Assembly: GCA_022575985.1 (NCBI GenBank)
Contig: JAKSXM010000014.1
Span: forward strand, 6,510,001 to 6,574,000
From: Anagrus nilaparvatae
Taxonomy: Eukaryota > Arthropoda > Insecta > Hymenoptera > Mymaridae
Length of the DNA: 64,000 nucleotides
Reading direction: 5' to 3'
Positions 44,385 to 55,960 of this stretch are shown here, piece by piece. The position numbers were made by a program, and so were the translations under genes. Under the pieces are notes generated by a model. That model worked only from the letters and a program-made list of their open reading frames with translations, was not told where the DNA came from and did not search any database. Within the stretch, counting starts at the first letter, position 1. Each line of letters opens with the position of its first letter.

Positions 44385-44425
44385 GACGTTTAGGATCTGG
44401 GTTCGATTCCTGTTCAATTTAGTAA
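44385..44425 (+). ncRNA. tRNA-like module 3 (degenerate B box)
   Basis: GGATCTGGGTTCGATTCCTG contains a B-box-like core (GGTTCGATTCC). It lacks the long T run and the acceptor strand of the other two. Confidence 0.3.
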
Positions 44426-45282
44426 TTTAAAAATCCTGGGTGGTTTTTTTGTAAAAATTTTGTAAAGGAAAAAATTTAATAAAAATTGTTTAATTTTATC
44501 TAATGAGTGCAATATTTAAAAAAAAAGGTAGATTTGATAAGTAGTTAATGGTTTGAAGAAAATTTTAGAAATCGATTACTCTAAATAATTTTAGAGACTA
44601 AATTCAAATTTTAACGCAAGATAAGTAAAATCTAATCAAAAATAATTTTTGGAATGTCTGGGCTTGAATCTCCTTGAATTTCGTTAAAAATGAGTGCGTT
44701 AAAAGGAAATTTTGAAATTTTAAACGTTAGAGTACTAAACTTTATAAAAAAAATTTTGAAAGTACTGCAGATGTAAAAAGAAATAGATTGAAAAATTTTA
44801 AATAATGTGAGTGATTGGAAAATTTAAAAAAATTTTTTTTTTTACATGTATTTAAAATACGCTTGAATTTTTATAAAAGTGTGAGTGATATAAAATCTCT
44901 TGAAATTTTATTTAAAGCTTGTATTAAAATTTGCCTGAATTTTTCATAAACGTCAGTGTACAGAATTTCTTTAAGATTTTTAATAAAATGTGTTTTAAAA
45001 TATATTAAAAATAAAAATTTTAAATATATGTGTACTATATTTTGAATATTTCTATTTTAAATTATATTCATAAATCTCTTAAAATTTTTGAAAAATTAAC
45101 TGTGTTAGGACTTTTTGAGATTTTTATTTAAAGTTTGTGTGTTGAAATTTTATCGTTTAATTAAAAATTTTATTTTAGCTTTAGTAGGACTAATTACTAA
45201 ATTATTTATGACAAAAATTCAAACTTCTGTGCGCTTTTGGCTAAACACGTATAGTCTGAAAAGTAAAGAATGGAATATGGAG

Positions 45283-45401
45283 TCCAGGAGGTCACGCCCA
45301 CGCTGGCACGTGGGCCGATGGCTGAACGTGTTCCTGGAGAAGGTTTTTTTTGTAAGGTAAATTGAATTGCGCTGGCGCATGGGCCGATGGCTATTCAATT
45401 T
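45283..45401 (-). ncRNA. Twin leader hairpins sharing a 23-nt core (candidate packaging/dimer signal)
   Basis: Two copies of a core (CGCTGGC, 4 nt, GGGCCGATGGCT) at 45301-45323 and 45370-45392 are each enclosed by a stem. The stems are TCCAGGA...TCCTGGA in the first and AAATTGAAT...ATTCAATTT in the second. The stems differ completely in sequence but both pair, while the core is kept. The pair lies about 170-290 nt downstream of the 5' LTR on the sense strand, where retroviral packaging and dimerisation hairpins lie. Confidence 0.5.
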
Positions 45402-45573
45402 AGGCGTTATTTAGAATTAGTTTAAAAGAAACGTAATGTAAAATGAAAATTAAAAAGTAAAGTTTGCAGAAAGAAAAATTGAAAATTTAAAATTAAAACT
45501 CCTTTTTCTTTTTCTCTTTAATTATGGTCAGTCAGAGTGGGACCTTTCTCTAAAGGGATGCCAAAAAATAGCC

Positions 45574-47088
45574 TGTTATAGACTATTTGCAGATAATCTA
45601 TAACGGGATATTATATATATATAAATGTCTTATATAAAAAAATTTTGATTAAAAGTCACGTGTCAGGATTCTAACCCCAACGACGCTTTTTAGATAAAAA
45701 GAAACTGTCCACGTGTTTTTTTGAAGAATATATATATTCTAAAGAAGTTATAATTTTTTTTGAAAAATATATTTTTTTTTTTTAAATAAAATTTAAATTC
45801 TCTAATTAATTTAAATGATTAATTTAAATTTCGTCCCCACGTTTAAGGTCGTGGAAATTCCAGATCCTTCAGTCTGACCAGAAAGAAAAAGAAAAATTCA
45901 ATAATTTTTATTTTTAGAGAGTTATAAAAATTTTGAAAGTTTAATAAAAAATTTTAATCTTTTACTTACTTTTTTTTTTATGAATCAACTCGAACAGCAA
46001 AATAAATTTCTTTTTGGAGAGGATAGTAGATTTAGGTCGGAGAAGATTCTTTCTTCCCCGTTTTCTTTTTGATAAACGAAATACACTCGAAAAAATTTTT
46101 TTTTTGAAATTATTAATTTAATGAAAAAAATAACGAAAATTAGGTTGATACAAAAATTTAAGAATTATTACAAGTATTGAAATTAAATCGAAAATTACAG
46201 AAAATTACAAAATTTTAAACTCTTTGAAAAATGTGTACACGAGGCGAGGGTAGCGTAGTAAAAATTTTGACTGCCCGAACTCTTGAATGAAAACAGAATG
46301 ACCGAGTCTTCCGTCCTCATTCAAGAGATCGGTTCGCTGCCCTCTCCAATTATTTTGGGCCCTTGCGTAGGTCAGTGTCCGTTTTCGTAGTGGTCTTCTG
46401 ACCTACGCGCAGAAGAGGACTGCGTGCGCCTATTAGTAACTTCCCAAACGGAAGGATGAGATGCATTCATTTTAGTTTTAGTAATCCTTAATCGATGCAT
46501 TTCCGCCCTCCGTTTAAGAAATTACGTGTACAAAAGAGAATCATACAGTCCGGCCGGCAAAGTGCCTTTGGAAATGTGTGTTTTTTTTTTTTTTTTAAAG
46601 GAATTTTTTTCTTATTTCTATTACTACATATAGTTTAAAAATTATTTATTTATTAGCTTTCTCATTTTTTTAAAAATTATTTATTTATTTATTAACTTAA
46701 AAATTATTAAAAATTATTTATTTATCTATTTATTTATTTATTAATTTATTAATTAATTTATAAATTATAAAAAAAAATCTATTTACTAACTAATTTACTT
46801 GTTTAATTATTCATAAAAATTATTTATTTATTTATTATAAATTTTTTTTTGAAAAATTTTTTAATTATTATTAGATTTTTTTTTGAAAATTTTTTTTTTA
46901 TAAAAATTTTTTGAAACTTAATTACTTATTAAACAATTTAATATATTTATATATTTTTATTTAATTAAATTAAAAATAGTTTAAGATAAAAATAAAAAAT
47001 TGATGGCGCCGACGGGCTGCGGTGGAAGAAAAATGGCAACCCAAAAATAATTTAGGAATAATTTATTTTCCGCATTCCTTCCATCACA
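45574..47088 (-). repeat. 5' LTR of the retroelement (1,515 bp)
   Basis: Aligns with 30084-31597 from end to end with roughly 15-20 visible substitutions or small indels, mostly in homopolymer runs. It ends precisely at CATCACA (plus strand) before the duplicated ATAG. Confidence 0.9.
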
Positions 47089-47567
47089 ATAGTATTCAAT
47101 TCAGCACTAATTTTTACGTATTCTCTGAAATTTTTATTCAAAACGGAGGTATCTTTAAAATTTTATAAAATATTTAAAAAATTTTTTACTATATATTATA
47201 TATATTCAACTCAAATTTTAGGGTATAGTTTGGGGTGATAAAAAAGTCCCTCAGATAAAGTTTTAGTCCTCTAGCACCTCATGGGCCCGAAATAGGTCTG
47301 TTTAAAGGTCCAAAAATAGACTGATTTGGCCCATTTTCAAAATTACGCCATTCCTTTGAATTTACTACAAATTTTATCTTATTGGTCACATTCGAACTCG
47401 TGAAAGATCTACATTAAGAAAAAAATTTTAGCTTATTTTAAGGCGTTAATTTTTTTGGCATTGATATATATTTTGGACAATAACAACATGATAATAATAA
47501 AAAATCAATAACAACAACACCGGGGATAGATCAGGGGGAGCGGAGCCCCCCCTCTCACCTATACTAG
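47089..47567 (+). mobile_element. Helitron-like unit 3, right part
   Basis: It continues repeat A from the ATAG duplication, then at 47206 enters repeat B (TCAACTCAAATTTTAGGG). It ends with the hairpin GGGGGAGCGGAGCCCCCC, CTCTCACCTATACTAG and T. Confidence 0.7.
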
Positions 47568-47579
47568 TATTATATATAT

Positions 47580-47941
47580 TCAACTCAAATTTTAGGGAAT
47601 AGTTTGGGGTGATAAAAAAGTCCCTCAGCTAAAGTTTTAGTCCTCTAGCACCTCATGGGCCAGAAATATGTCTGTTTAAAGGTCCAAAAATAGACTGATT
47701 TGGCCCATTTTCAAAATTACGCCATTCCTTTGAATTTACTACAAATTTTATCTTATTGGTCACATTCGAACTGGTAAAAGATCTACATTAAGAAAAAAAT
47801 TTTAGCTTATTTTAAGGCGTTAATTTTTTTGGCATTGATATATATTTTGGACAATAACAACATGATAATAATAAAAAATCAATAACAACAACACCGGGGA
47901 TAGATCAGGGGGGGCGGATCCCCCCCTCTCACCTATGCTAG
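47580..47941 (+). mobile_element. Helitron-like unit 4 (repeat B, 362 bp)
   Basis: A near-identical tandem copy of 47206-47567, with the same length, TCAACTC start and GC-hairpin/CTAG end (GGGGGGGCGGATCCCCCCC, CACCTATGCTAG). It follows the previous CTAG after 12 AT-rich bases. Confidence 0.8.
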
Positions 47942-47955
47942 TAAATATATATATA

Positions 47956-48605
47956 CTAGCAAAAGTTGGAGGGGGGGCTCCGCCCCCCCTGTGTCACATT
48001 TCCTTCTGTTTGTGTTGCTTCAAAAAATCAGTTTTCATTGCAAATTTATAATTATGCTAACACATTCAGAATTTTCGAATGAGACTCAGTCCCTCCTGTC
48101 CACATTTACTTCAATACTTTTCTGTTGCTTAATAAAATCATGTTTCTCTTCAAATTTATAATTATGCAAACACATTCAAACTATTCAGAGCAGCGTAGGT
48201 GAAACATTAATGAAAAATTATAGGTTCTGATCGATTCTCTAGTTATAATAGAGAAAATATAAAAATTTAACCTAGTACGTATAAATTAGTTCCAAATTAA
48301 ATAATTAAGTAATAAAGTATAAATACCAATTGTGACAGTAAAATTTAATCATATTTTTTAGGTATTTCACTTTTTAAGCAAATTTACAAAAAATTTTATA
48401 TATCCTAAAAATAGTAAAAATTGAATGTCTCCAAAAGTAAGAAATCTGAGTCAGAAAACTATAGCCTATGTTATCCGAATACTTTTATTCTTTATTATGA
48501 CACTGGTTTCATATCAAGTGGTTCGGCGGTTCTTGAGTCATTAGGGTACAGACAAACAGACAAACAGAAAAACAAACAAATATATAATATACAATAATAT
48601 AATAA
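47956..48605 (-). mobile_element. Helitron-like unit 5 in reverse orientation
   Basis: On the minus strand it ends ...GGGGGCGGAGCCCCCC, CCAACTTTTGCTAG and T. The 5' region carries GTCTGTACCCTAATGACT and CAAGAACCGCCGAACCAC. It is the uninterrupted relative of unit 1 (28795-29410). The 5' boundary near 48605 is approximate. Confidence 0.65.
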
Positions 48606-49019
48606 AAACAATCAAATAATATAATTACTGCGCCATTTATGGCGCCGTTTCTAAGTTAAGTTAAAAACACACTAATATACAGGAAAATACTCTTTCTCTC
48701 TCATTGATAATCGCAATTTGATCGAAAATTACTCGCGAAAGTCGAAATTCTCTCGAAAGTCGGAATTCTCTCGAATAGTCGAAATTCTCTCGAATATATA
48801 TCGAAAGAATAAGTCAAAGTGCGAGTGTTATTATTTTTATTAATTTAAAATAAAAATAGAGCAAATAGCGTCTGCTCTCCAATATTCTATATTAATGAAA
48901 AAAAAAATGAATTATAATTAAATATAATTAAGTGTATGTGGGTATTTATATAATATACTTTTTATAGTAAATACTATATCGTATAAATAAAAAGAAATTC
49001 AACTATAAAGGATTCAAAA
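48606..49019. repeat. AT-rich stretch with a short TCTCGAAAGTCGAAAT tandem repeat
   Basis: At about 48715-48800 a unit of roughly 20 bp (CGAAATTCTCTCGAAAGT-like) repeats about four times. Nothing else is recognised. Confidence 0.6.
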
Positions 49020-50940
49020 ATATAACCTAAGTATCATGAAAATCCATTGCTGGAGCAGTGTTTATTCCATTGATAATGGTTTATTCTTATGATGAATGTT
49101 TAAAAAGTTTAAAAACTCATTAATTGCAGAAAACAAGTAATCAATATCTATAAGGTTAACAAGACTCATATCGTATAATAGCTAATTCCTTTTGAACATT
49201 GATCGTAAGAACAAAGACTACTCCAGTAATGGATTTCTTGATAGTTAAGTAATATTTTTATTTTTTAAATGATAAAATAACTATCTCTTTTTTTTTAGGT
49301 ATATGTCTAGCATGCAAATCAGTCAGCAATAAATAAAAAAAGTAAATAATTAAATGAACAATTTTTTTCTTTTAAGTTGTTAGCTTTTAACTAAGGGTTT
49401 CAAAAATATAATTCAGTTCGGCTTTACATTTATAGTCTCATGTGTATCAAAAAATCCATGACTCGTGTTGTGTTTGTTCTTACAATGAATGTTCTGCAGT
49501 TTAAAAACTCATTAATTGCAGCAAAACAGGTAATAAGTATCTTAGACAGACAAGAAACATTTGGTGTATAATAGCTAAATAACCATCTCTTTTTTTTATA
49601 TGTGTCCAGCATGCATCTGTCAGTTATAGCAGAAAAAAGCACATAAATAAAATAAAAAAATAAATGAAAAATTTTTTCTTTTAGGTTAGAGTTTTTAATT
49701 CAGGCTTTCAAGCATATAATATAGTTCGGCTTTATATTAACATTCTCATGTATTACTTAAGTTTCAAGAAATCCATTGCTGGAGCAGTGTTCATTCTTAC
49801 GATGAATGTTCTGCAGTTTAAGAACTCATTAATTGCAGAAAACAAGTAATCAATATCTAAGATTGACAAGTCACAAGAATCATATGGTGTAATAGCTGAT
49901 TCCTTTTGAAACCAGAACATTGATCGTAAGAACAAAGCGACTACTCCAGTAATGGATTTCTTGATAGTTAAGTAAAACTTGAATAAAAAATATTATTCGC
50001 ATTCATTCATTTTTTTTTTTAAATAATAAAAATGCTATCTATTTTTTTTTCATATGTCTGGCATACATCTTTCTATTAAAGTAGACAACAATACATAAAA
50101 AAATAAAATAAATAAATAAACAATTTTTTCTTATAAGTTTTTAAATTTTAACTAAGGGATTCAAAAATATAATTCAGTTCGTCATATTCGCAGTCTCATG
50201 TATTACCTATAAGTATCAAAAGAAATCCATGTGTTTGTTCTTACAATCAATGTTCTGGAGTTCAAAAGGAATTAGCTATTACACCAAATGTTTCTTGTCT
50301 GTCTATAAGATAAGATATTACAACATATGATTCTTGTCAGTCTTAGATATTGATTAATTGTTTCCTGCAATTAATGAGTTTTTAAACTGCAGAACATTCA
50401 TCGCAAGAAAAAACACTGCTCCAGCAATGGATTTCATGATACTTAAGTAATACATGAGAATGTAAATATAAAGTCAAACTTAATTATAAGTTTGAAAGCC
50501 ACAATTAAAAACTCAAATTTAAAAGAAAAAAATTGTTTATTTATTTATTTATATTTGTATGTGTCTTTTTCAACTATAACTGACAGATGCATCCTAGGCA
50601 TATAAAAAAAAAAGAGATGGTTGTGTCATTATTTAAAGAAAATAAATAAATAAATTAAGAGTTTTTGTCTTTAAGTAGAGTGTCTCTAAGTTTTTAGTTT
50701 ATAATTAAAGCATTTAAAAATATATTGCAGCTCAGCTTTATATTTGTAGTTTCATGTATTACTTAAGTATCAAGCATGACTCGTGTTGTGTTTGTTCTTA
50801 CGATCAATGTTCTGGAGTTCGAATCAGCTATTACACCATTTTAAACGGCAGAACATTAATAAACACAATAAATATACTTAAAGCCGGACTGAATTATATT
50901 TTTGAATCCCTTAGTTTAAAGCTAACAACTTAAAAGAAAA
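49020..50940. repeat. Cluster of palindromic MITE copies
   Basis: Copies near 49036-49246, 49447-49600, 49762-49975, 50215-50445 (inverted) and 50766-50850 share TCAAGAAATCCATTGCTGGA ends, a central CTCATTAATTGCAGAAAACA and a mirrored TCCAGTAATGGATTTCTTGA end. Each full copy is about 210 bp and self-complementary. Intervening units also share TTTCTTTTAAGTT-type linkers, so part of the array may be a higher-order tandem of about 350-400 bp. Confidence 0.75.
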
Positions 50941-51103
50941 AAATTGTTAGTAAGGGGTATAGAGTAAAATACATGTTGACTATATGAAAGAACCTCATCA
51001 TAAATTTCACTATGGAGTAAAATGGATCTCGGCTGTCCTATATTATATGAAAAAACGAAAAATTTCATTCTATAGTATTTTCATTTTTTTCGGTTTTTTG
51101 CAC

Positions 51104-52030
51104 TGAAAAAGGTTTAAAACAGTTAAAAACCTAAATATTTCATTTGGTATATAGTTCATTGAGTCAGTGGAATCAAAATAATCTGATATTAATGGATTTA
51201 AGTAGGTTTTTGATTAGATTTTTAGAAATTTTGGCTTTATTTCAAAAAGCCATTTGAATCAGTTAAAATTCTTTATAAACCAAGTTTTCTAACAAAAATA
51301 ATTTTGATGGACCTGGATTTTCTTAACAATTTTTATTTTTCCAAAAATCGAAAGGGTATATATGGAAAATTGTCAGATTTTTTTTCTTCAAATTTTTCGT
51401 TGTTTGATACCGAAAAAGGTTTGAAACAGTTAAAAACTTAAATCAATATGGTTTATCAGGTCAGAAGCTTAAAAAACCTAGTATAAATGGATTTAAGTAA
51501 GTTTGAAAATTTTTGGAGTTTCAGAAATTTTGGCTTTATTTGCACAAAACAATTTGAATTGGTTAAAATTCATTATAAACCAAGTTTTCTAATAAAAAAA
51601 GTATGCTATTGAAATGGGTGAACTGGATTTTTTTGACAATTTTTATTTTGCAAAAATCAAAAGGGGTATATGGAAAAATTTCCGATTTTTTTTTTCTTCA
51701 AATTTTCCGTTGTTTGATGCCGAAAAACGTTTGAAACAATTAAAAACTTAAATCAATATGCTTCACTGTGTCAGAGAGCCCAAAAAACCTGATATAAATG
51801 GATTTAATTGAGCTTGAAAATTTTTGGATTTTTAGAAATTTTGGCTTTATTTGCATAAAACAATTTGTATTGGTTAAAATTCATTATAAGTAAACATGAT
51901 TTTCTTAAGCAACAGAAACAAAAGTAAATGCGATACAAAAATAAATTCTGATTTATACCGTTTTTTGTTTGCAAATCGGCAAAGTACAATAAGTTAATAT
52001 ATCTGAAAATTTTTTTGTTGAACTATAATT
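51104..52030. repeat. Satellite with a period of about 308 bp, three copies
   Basis: GAAAAAGGTTTAAAACAG and its variants occur near 51105, 51412 and 51722. Each is followed by AATGGATTTAAGT, GAAATTTTGGCTTTATTT and AAACCAAGTTTTCTAA at matching offsets. The third copy decays after 51890. Confidence 0.85.
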
Positions 52031-52159
52031 TTATGATTTGAAGAATCATTTTCGATATAGTATTTTTCTTTACAGTTAATTTGGGAAATAAGAAATACCC
52101 AAATTTATATATATCATTTTACCTTCGATACAAATCAATTAATTAGTATATGCAAAATT

Positions 52160-53470
52160 AATTTTTATGGCCTAAGCTAAGTAAAAATTAAATTCAAGTA
52201 AAATTATATTGTGAGATGAAATTTTATGGCCTAAGCTAAGTAAAAATTATATTTAAGTAAAAGTATATTTCAAAATATTGATACTGATTAAATTAATAAT
52301 TTTTTTAAAACTTTAATAAATTAAAGTAGAATTAAAACTAAGTTAAGTCTTGTTGTTTCCTATTACGCGTTATAATATAACTTTATTTTGGGCCATAAAT
52401 GTTGTGAGATGAAATATATGGCCTAAGCTAAGTAAATTTTTATTTCAGCAAAAGTATAAATTCCTAATAAATATATTTTAACTTTTGGGCCATAAATGTT
52501 GTGAGATGAATTTTTATGACCTAAGCTAAGTAAAAATTTAATTTAAGTAAAAGTATATTTCAAAATATTGATATTGATTAAATTAATCATTTTTTTTAAA
52601 CTTTAATAAATTAAAGTATAATTAAAAATAAGTTAAGTCTTGTTGTTTCTTTGTTGTTGTTCTTGTTGTTTTAAGCTAAGTAAAAATTTAATTTATGTAA
52701 AAATATATGCTACACGTATAATTATGCCCGAAAAAATTAAGAACACCATGTGACCTACTAAACCACGCCCTCGCAGGGAACGAATACTAAAAAAAAAATA
52801 ATGTTGCAGTTTTTTTAATTTTAGAAAAAAATTTTTTAAAAATTTGGTATCAGATCCAAAAAATTACTATAAACAAACTTTCTAATACTAGTACTCTCAT
52901 CGAAATAAATTAGGTACTACGTCCAAAAAAAAAAAAAATTTGGTGTTTTTTTATTTTTTTGTAACGAAGATTTTGGTAAAAAAATTTTTTTAAAATTAAT
53001 TATCAGATTCGAGATATTGAGTAAAAATCATACTTTCAAATATAAGTACTTTCATGGAAATAAATGAGGTATTACATCAAAATTAAAAATTAAGGCCCAT
53101 AAATGTTGTGAGATGAAATTTTATGGCCTAAGCTAAGTAAACATTTAATTTAAGCAAAAGTATAAATTCCTAATAAATATTTATTATAACTTTTGGGCCA
53201 TTAATGTTGCGAGATGAAATTATATGGCCTAAGCTAAGTAAACATTTAATTTAAGCAAAAGTATAAATTCCTAATAAATATATTATAACTTTTGGGCCAT
53301 TAATGTTGTGAGATGAAATTATATGGCCTAAGCTAAGAAAAAATTTAATTTAAACAAAAGTATAGAGACACACTAAAAGAGGATAGAATAATAAAACTTT
53401 TGAGAGTATTGCCTACACTTTCGGGCCATAAAGGTTGTGAGATCAATTTTTTTGGCCCTAAGTTAAGTAA
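52160..53470. repeat. Diverged repeat with GGCCATAAATGTTGTGAGATGA units
   Basis: GGGCCATAAATGTTGTGAGA, ATGGCCTAAGCTAAGTAAA and AAGCAAAAGTATAAATTCC recur at least seven times, with spacing of roughly 90-130 bp in the denser parts. The last units (GGGCCATAAAGGTTGTGAGAT) lead into the palindrome. Confidence 0.8.
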
Positions 53471-53472
53471 GC

Positions 53473-55210
53473 ATTCTAGTAAACCTAAAATTTTTATATA
53501 AATAATTTACAAATAATAAATTATCAATTCTGAAATACTTTTATGAGCACAGTTTTTTTGATAAGTTTTTTAATAACTGAAAACTAATTTTCATAGATAA
53601 GATATAAGATATAAGACTTTAATAAATTAAAGTATAATAACGTCTAAGTTAAGTATGGCTTTTTTATTCAGTGGCATTTACATGCGATCTGGGCCCAGAG
53701 TCACTAAAAGAGGATTGAACAATAAAACTTTTGAGAGTATTGCCTACACTTTCGGGCCGTAAAGGTTGTGAGATCAATTTTTTTGGCCCTAAGTTAAGTA
53801 AGCATTCTAGTTAACTTGAAATTTTGATATAAATAATTAATTTCTTTTAATGGAACCTCTGGGACCTGTTCGTCACCTAGGGTCTTCCATAAATATAATT
53901 TGCTTACATAATTATTATAAACATTTATTATTTTCACAAAATGCTTAACTTGCCAGGCCCCTAACCAGCCAGCAAACGGCGCTCTAAATATAATAATTAA
54001 TGCACAAAACTTATTGTAATAATTTGTTTATTTTATTATTCTTATTTATGTATGTAATGCAGCGACATTAGTCTGTTTTGGGGGAACAGTCTTTATTATA
54101 AATACTCCCAATTGTAAAAATTGTAATTAAAGAAAGTGTATTCTCTGATATGATATACTTGATTGTGCTGTAGGTATATATAAATTACCACTTAAGAAAA
54201 CAAAATTTGTAACTTTTATTACATTATTAAGTTTTTGTTTTGTTTTTTTGTTTTTTTAATGGTGAACTCTGAGCATATAAGCGCATCTCGATGATGCATT
54301 CAGACATTCACAGGAGACCCCTCTGGTTGACAAGGTAGACCCCCCGAGGAAGTGTCTGATTCTAACTCCCGGATTATGTAGAACTTTGACCTAGGACGTG
54401 CTGTCTGCAGAATTCCATCCACCCTCGGTGCCTAAATTACATGATAACAATAAATAAAATTGTCGGAATCAATGCATTCATCCCTCCCAAAACCTTGATT
54501 TTACAAATTTTTTAGATATTTGTTTTTAATGTTTCGTGGTATAAACTGGATTTTTTTTGAAAATTCAAATGACACGATTTGGAAATTTTTATCTTTTATA
54601 AGTTTTGTCAAAAAATTATTACTCCTGAAGTCACAATTCAAAATTGGCCTCTGGCTCACCATTAATACAAATAAATTTCAGCTCTACAATTCGTATTTTC
54701 CACCGATAAGCAGACTGGTTAGGGGCCTGGCAAGTTAAGCATTTTGTGAAAATAATAAATGTTTATAATAATTATGTAAGCAAATTATATTTATGGAAGA
54801 CCCTAGGTGACGAACAGGTCCCAGAGGTTCCATTAAAAGAAATTAATTATTTATATCAAAATTTCAAGTTAACTAGAATGCTTACTTAACTTAGGGCCAA
54901 AAAAATTGATCTCACAACCTTTACGGCCCGAAAGTGTAGGCAATACTCTCAAAAGTTTTATTGTTCAATCCTCTTTTAGTGACTCTGGGCCCAGATCGCA
55001 TGTAAATGCCACTGAATAAAAAAGCCATACTTAACTTAGACGTTATTATACTTTAATTTATTAAAGTCTTATATCTTATATCTTATCTATGAAAATTAGT
55101 TTTCAGTTATTAAAAAACTTATCAAAAAAACTGTGCTCATAAAAGTATTTCAGAATTGATAATTTATTATTTGTAAATTATTTATATAAAAATTTTAGGT
55201 TTACTAGAAT
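53473..55210. repeat. Large inverted repeat: 496-bp arms around a 746-bp centre
   Basis: The left arm 53473-53968 (starting ATTCTAGTAAACC, ending CCCCTAACCAG) and the right arm 54715-55210 are reverse complements of the same length, with no difference noticed by eye. The centre (53969-54714) has a GC-richer block at about 54270-54440 and no convincing frame. The left arm itself contains the GGCCGTAAAGGTTGTGAGAT repeat unit. The right arm abuts a truncated Helitron repeat B end. Confidence 0.85.
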
Positions 55211-55675
55211 ATACTATACCCTAAAATTTGAGTTGAATATATATAATATATAGTAAAAAATTTTAAAAATATTTTATAAAATTTTAAAGATACCTCCGTT
55301 TTGAATAAAAATTTCAGAGAATACGTAAAAATTAGTGCTGAATTGAATACTATGAAGTGCGATACCAAAATTTTTCGATAGTATCGAGATATTTCAATTT
55401 TGGATAAAATTTTTAAAAAATGTTATCAAGTTCAAAAATACTAAAAATTAAATATCTCAAAAACTACGATAGTTAATCAGAAAATATAGGGCCTATGTCA
55501 CCCGCATTTTTTTTTTCTTCATTTTGACGCCGGTTTCATGCCAATCGGTTCGGTGGTTCTTGAGTCATTAGGGTACAGACAAACAGACAAACAGACAAAC
55601 AGACAAACAGACAAACAGACAAACGAACAAATAAATTTTCAAATATATATAGTATTAAGATATATCTACAATGCT
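55211..55675 (-). repeat. Helitron-like repeat A plus the start of repeat B, reverse
   Basis: In reverse complement it reads TCTTAATACTATATATATTT, the GTCTGT run, GTACCCTAATGACTCAAGAA, then TATTCAATTCAGCAC and TCAACTCAAATTTTAGGGTA, where it stops at the palindrome edge. It shows the uninterrupted sequence across the retroelement's target (CTTCATAGTATTCAATTC). Confidence 0.75.
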
Positions 55676-55679
55676 ATGT

Positions 55680-55960
55680 TCTGGGAACTTTTTTATTTAT
55701 AATGTTTGATTCTGGGAATTTAGGCCAGTTTCTGGTACTTCCCAAAAAAAAATATATCTCTAACGCCATGATCTGGTGCTTCCCAGAAAACTATTGGCAA
55801 TGATTCTGGAACTTCCCATAAAACTATTCAAAATGATTCTGGGACTTCCCATAAAACTATTCGCTATGATTCTGGGATTTCCAAGAAAACTATTCTTTGT
55901 ATTTCTCGGACTTCCCTTAAATATTAGGAATAGATTTCTAGTCATACCCTAAATTATTAC
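55680..55960. repeat. 42-45 bp tandem repeat with GATTCTGGGACTTCCCATAA units
   Basis: About six units. The minus-strand frame (55945-55760) reads a 14-residue periodic peptide only because of the unit length. Related TTTCTGGGACT words recur at 63160-63345. Confidence 0.85.

Larger units (their letters stand above)
42470..45573 (-). other. Three-kilobase AT-rich leader of the retroelement
   Basis: No convincing coding frame is present. The region holds three tRNA-like B-box modules on the plus strand (42946, 43895 and 44385) and two GC-richer hairpins (45283-45401). A candidate primer binding site begins with TGG about 10 nt inside the 5' LTR (45546-45563, reverse: TGGCATCCCTTTAGAG). Typical leaders are a few hundred bases. 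Confidence 0.6.
30084..47088 (-). mobile_element. Envelope-bearing Ty3/gypsy retroelement, 17,005 bp, full length
   Basis: Two LTRs of about 1.5 kb (30084-31597 and 45574-47088) flank the body, and ATAG is duplicated at 30080-30083 and 47089-47092. On the minus strand the order is 5' LTR, 3-kb leader, two small ATG-less ORFs, gag, pol (PR-RT-RH-IN), env, an extra Cys-rich ORF and the 3' LTR. At 17 kb it is about twice the usual size of env-bearing gypsy elements (7-9 kb). The excess lies in the leader, long LTRs and extra ORFs. gag, pol and env each contain stops or frame changes, so this copy cannot express intact proteins without recoding. Confidence 0.9.

Noticed and set aside
45115..45360. 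An 81-codon plus-strand ORF in the leader
   Set aside because: It is antisense to the retroelement, overlaps the structured hairpin, and has no recognisable domain.
55760..55945. A periodic 61-residue protein
   Set aside because: It is created by a tandem repeat whose unit is close to a multiple of three.
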